Below are positions 61,829 to 64,000 of a DNA stretch of 64,000 bases, piece after piece (positions within the stretch are counted from its first letter, which is position 1; each line of letters begins with the position of its first letter). The notes beneath the pieces are model-generated. The model saw only the letters and a list, made by a program, of their open reading frames with translations, was not told the DNA's origin and made no database searches. The position numbers and the translations under genes were made by a program. Origin of the DNA: Marinobacter litoralis (GTDB taxonomy: Bacteria; Pseudomonadota; Gammaproteobacteria; Pseudomonadales; Oleiphilaceae); the NCBI RefSeq assembly GCF_016427555.1, contig NZ_JAELVS010000002.1, positions 488,204 through 552,203 of the forward strand. Reading direction: 5' to 3'.

Positions 61829-63936
61829 CAGAAATCAAGCTGAGCTTCAAGAACAAAGCTTCGGCCAGGCTGCGGCACGCGCCCAACCGGGCTAACGTCT
61901 ACGCCACGGAAGTAATAATCTTCATCCAACAAGTTGTTGACCGCTAAGCCGAGGTTCAGCACGTTGCCGCTACCCATCGCGAAATCGCGACCAACGCGCG
62001 CATTGACCAGATGGTAGTGCGGAAGCTTTCCGGCGCTGCCGTTGTCGGTTTCCTGTTCGGTGTTGTCAGCATCGCTGTAGCTTGAGCTAACGTACACCCA
62101 GTTCACGCGGGCATCCCACGCTTGGTAGTTATAGACTGCATCCGCGCTCACTTTGTGACGAGGCGCGTTGGGCAGCTCATTGCCTTTGTTGTCGCCGGTG
62201 AGCTGTTCGGTATCCAGGAAGGTGTAACCAAGCCCGAGCTCCCAGGCGCTGTTCAGATACAAACGGTTCGACAGTTCGATCCCCTGATGACGGGTTTCGC
62301 CCAGGTTTTCGTACCGGCTATTGGCGCGATTGAACTGAATCTGATCTTCGTAGTCGATTCGGAATAGCGTCGCTGAAGATAGAAGGTCCGGCGTCACCTG
62401 AAGGCGAGCGCCCAGCTCGTGGTTCCACGCGGTTTCGTTAGCGACTTCGCCTTCGCGGGTGGTTTGGGCGATCTGTACGGGTACGAGTGAACGCTGGCTG
62501 TTGGCGAATACGAATAGGTCATCCGATGCTTGCAGGCCAACGGTCAGCCCCGGCAACCATTCTTCAGCATTGTTTTCTTCTGTTTGGTCGTTGAGGTTGT
62601 CTCGAAAATCCATGGCAACATCTTCGTAACGAATACCAGGTGTTACGGTCAGGCGGTCATCCAGGAAGGACACGGTGTCGCTGAGGTAAAACGCCATGGC
62701 ACGGGTGTCCAAGTGCCAGTCGCGCGCAACATTCCGCTCGTTGGTTGCGAGAGTAAGCCGATTTACGTCGAATTCAACATCTTCACTAACGAAACGCGCG
62801 CCAACGGTAATGTCGTGACGGCCGTGCTTGATCGCCAGTCTGGGCTCGGTGCTGTAGACCGTGAACAAGCGCGGTGAATCGGCAACAAGCGTGGATTCGT
62901 CCGCCGGATCTGCCCAGTGGCCGCCATTGCTGAAGTTCTGACCAAAGAAGAACGTACGATCGGCATCGTGGACGAAATTGCGCCATTGAAACTCAACGTT
63001 GTCGGATGGCGTGTAGGTCCAGGTAAAGGTTGCACGGGTCATGTCGGCTTCGTAGCCATCATGGGGGCGCTGACTTTGCGTGCGGTCGTCTTTATAGGCT
63101 TTTGGAGAGAGGGCACCAGGCAGGTCGGCTTCTACCCGATAATACTGAAGTTGTGATGCCAGTTCGTGCTGATCATTCAGGTAATAACGCGCATCCAGAA
63201 TCAGATTGTCTACTTCAGTATCAGAGTGGTCGCGGAAGCCGTCGCCACGTTGGATGTTAGCCTGAAGCTGCAAATCGAGGTTGTCGGTTGCTCGTCCACC
63301 GATGCGGTAATAAGTGTCGGTGAACACATTGCCGGTGTCTTCGGCAATGGTGATCCGCTCGCGCAATGTTTGAGTGGTTTCTGCAGGAATGGGCTTAGTC
63401 ACCATGTTGACCACGCCGCCCACGTTATTCGGGCCATAATGCACCGAAGCGCCGCCCCGCACGATGTCTACCACCTCAAGACTGGGGAGCGTGACTGGAA
63501 ACAGCGAAACACCCACGTTGCTGTAGGGGCCAATGGCGATAGGGTAGCCATCGACCAGCAGCTGCAACCGCTCGCTTCTCAGTGGGTTCAAACCCCGAAC
63601 GCCAATGTTCGGCAAAACACCCGTGCCCGTTTCGTCCAGCACCGTCAGGCCCGCTACGGGACGGAGCGCGTCTTCAAGGTTCAATGCGCCAGAATTCTGC
63701 AAACGGTCCTTTTCAACAACGGTGCGGGAACCAGTGTACGTTTTCTCGGATTCTTTAGTTGGAGCCCCCAACCAATCCGCGGTGACGGTTAATCCTGGAA
63801 GCAGGGTAGAGTTGTTGGCCGGGTCTTGAGCCATTGCTGGCGCAGCACCGATTGCCACAAAGGACATAGGTATGAGTGAGATGGCAACGGCCAATGGGTG
63901 GCGATTTAGCGGCTTTTTAGCTTCTCGTTTTGACAT
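61828..63936 (-). CDS. TonB-dependent receptor, FecA-like, without signalling domain
   Basis: The 702-residue outer-membrane receptor has a signal peptide cleaved after about residue 36 (AMAQD), a plug domain with LRPVAGLTVLDETGTGVLPNIGVRGL and SLEVVDIVRGGASVHYGPNNVGGVVNMVTKPIP, and a barrel ending FVLEAQLDF. The plug region resembles FecA, the ferric dicitrate receptor, but the roughly 80-residue N-terminal signalling domain of FecA is absent and no fecIR genes are seen. Control is therefore probably by Fur alone through the box 40 bp upstream. Confidence 0.92.
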   Translation of the reverse strand: MSKREAKKPLNRHPLAVAISLIPMSFVAIGAAPAMAQDPANNSTLLPGLTVTADWLGAPTKESEKTYTGSRTVVEKDRLQNSGALNLEDALRPVAGLTVLDETGTGVLPNIGVRGLNPLRSERLQLLVDGYPIAIGPYSNVGVSLFPVTLPSLEVVDIVRGGASVHYGPNNVGGVVNMVTKPIPAETTQTLRERITIAEDTGNVFTDTYYRIGGRATDNLDLQLQANIQRGDGFRDHSDTEVDNLILDARYYLNDQHELASQLQYYRVEADLPGALSPKAYKDDRTQSQRPHDGYEADMTRATFTWTYTPSDNVEFQWRNFVHDADRTFFFGQNFSNGGHWADPADESTLVADSPRLFTVYSTEPRLAIKHGRHDITVGARFVSEDVEFDVNRLTLATNERNVARDWHLDTRAMAFYLSDTVSFLDDRLTVTPGIRYEDVAMDFRDNLNDQTEENNAEEWLPGLTVGLQASDDLFVFANSQRSLVPVQIAQTTREGEVANETAWNHELGARLQVTPDLLSSATLFRIDYEDQIQFNRANSRYENLGETRHQGIELSNRLYLNSAWELGLGYTFLDTEQLTGDNKGNELPNAPRHKVSADAVYNYQAWDARVNWVYVSSSYSDADNTEQETDNGSAGKLPHYHLVNARVGRDFAMGSGNVLNLGLAVNNLLDEDYYFRGVDVSPVGRVPQPGRSFVLEAQLDF

Positions 63937-63975
63937 GGGGGCTCCAGCACTTCAGGGAAAGAAGATGCGCATTAT

Positions 63976-63994
63976 ACTGAGAAGCGTTCTCATT
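63976..63994. promoter_or_regulatory. Candidate Fur box upstream of the FecA-like receptor
   Basis: The 13-bp palindrome GAGAA-GCG-TTCTC (63979-63991) with flanking ACT/ATT fits the inverted-repeat shape of Fur sites. It lies about 40 bp before the receptor start, where a repressor would cover the promoter. Confidence 0.6.
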
Positions 63995-64000
63995 ACAATC

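Overview
The window looks like chromosomal DNA of a marine gammaproteobacterium close to Marinobacter. This is inferred from gene content: an HsbR/HsbA-type switch, a bd-type oxidase with its CydDC exporter, NhaD and TrkH ion transporters, a phasin gene and a PhaD-like regulator, an etf locus and a selenate-type ABC operon. I ran no composition statistics or database searches. There are about 62 protein genes and one tRNA. I saw no rRNA, CRISPR array, transposase or prophage.

Left part (1-18 kb). Two YeeE/YedE sulfur-transport half-genes come first; the second is cut by the window edge. A phasin gene, a PhaD-like TetR regulator and xthA follow. From 10006 down to 3085 runs a tightly overlapping eight-gene minus-strand operon: desaturase, NTF2-like, SDR, FAD oxidoreductase, DUF1365, CFA-type methyltransferase, DUF2878 and a periplasmic protein. 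It looks like a membrane fatty-acid tailoring pathway. A divergent renalase-like flavoprotein starts only 8 bp from it. Next are an HD phosphohydrolase, the fused response regulator/phosphatase with its STAS partner (hsbR/hsbA type), gpsA, sixA, a radical SAM gene, a DUF1285 gene and an FKBP isomerase.

Middle part (18-40 kb). ETF-ubiquinone oxidoreductase and etfBA are divergent around a perfect 20-bp palindrome that resembles a PsrA operator. Two small membrane-anchored hypothetical genes and a saccharopine-dehydrogenase-like gene follow. Then come cydA-cydB-cydD-cydC (cyanide-insensitive type), a methyltransferase and tRNA-Leu(UAA) with a good promoter. Just after the tRNA lies a short accessory patch: a hypothetical gene, an integron attC-like hairpin and ynfA. 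A formate/nitrite-type channel, a diguanylate cyclase, a large two-helix hypothetical protein, an enoyl-CoA hydratase, a DUF192 lipoprotein and a YadGH-type ABC exporter complete this part.

Right part (40-64 kb). A phosphonate-family ABC operon of the putative selenate type is divergent from a gene recognised as the selenosugar synthase SenB; together they suggest selenium uptake feeding selenometabolite synthesis. Then come a Lys/Ala-rich helix-hairpin-helix protein, a PilZ protein, a GNAT-nitrilase fusion, a chemoreceptor, a periplasmic binding protein, a thioesterase, recQ, an acyltransferase, trkH, a small beta-barrel protein and nhaD. The window ends in a Fur-box-preceded FecA-like receptor with a complete FecBCDE-type ABC transporter.
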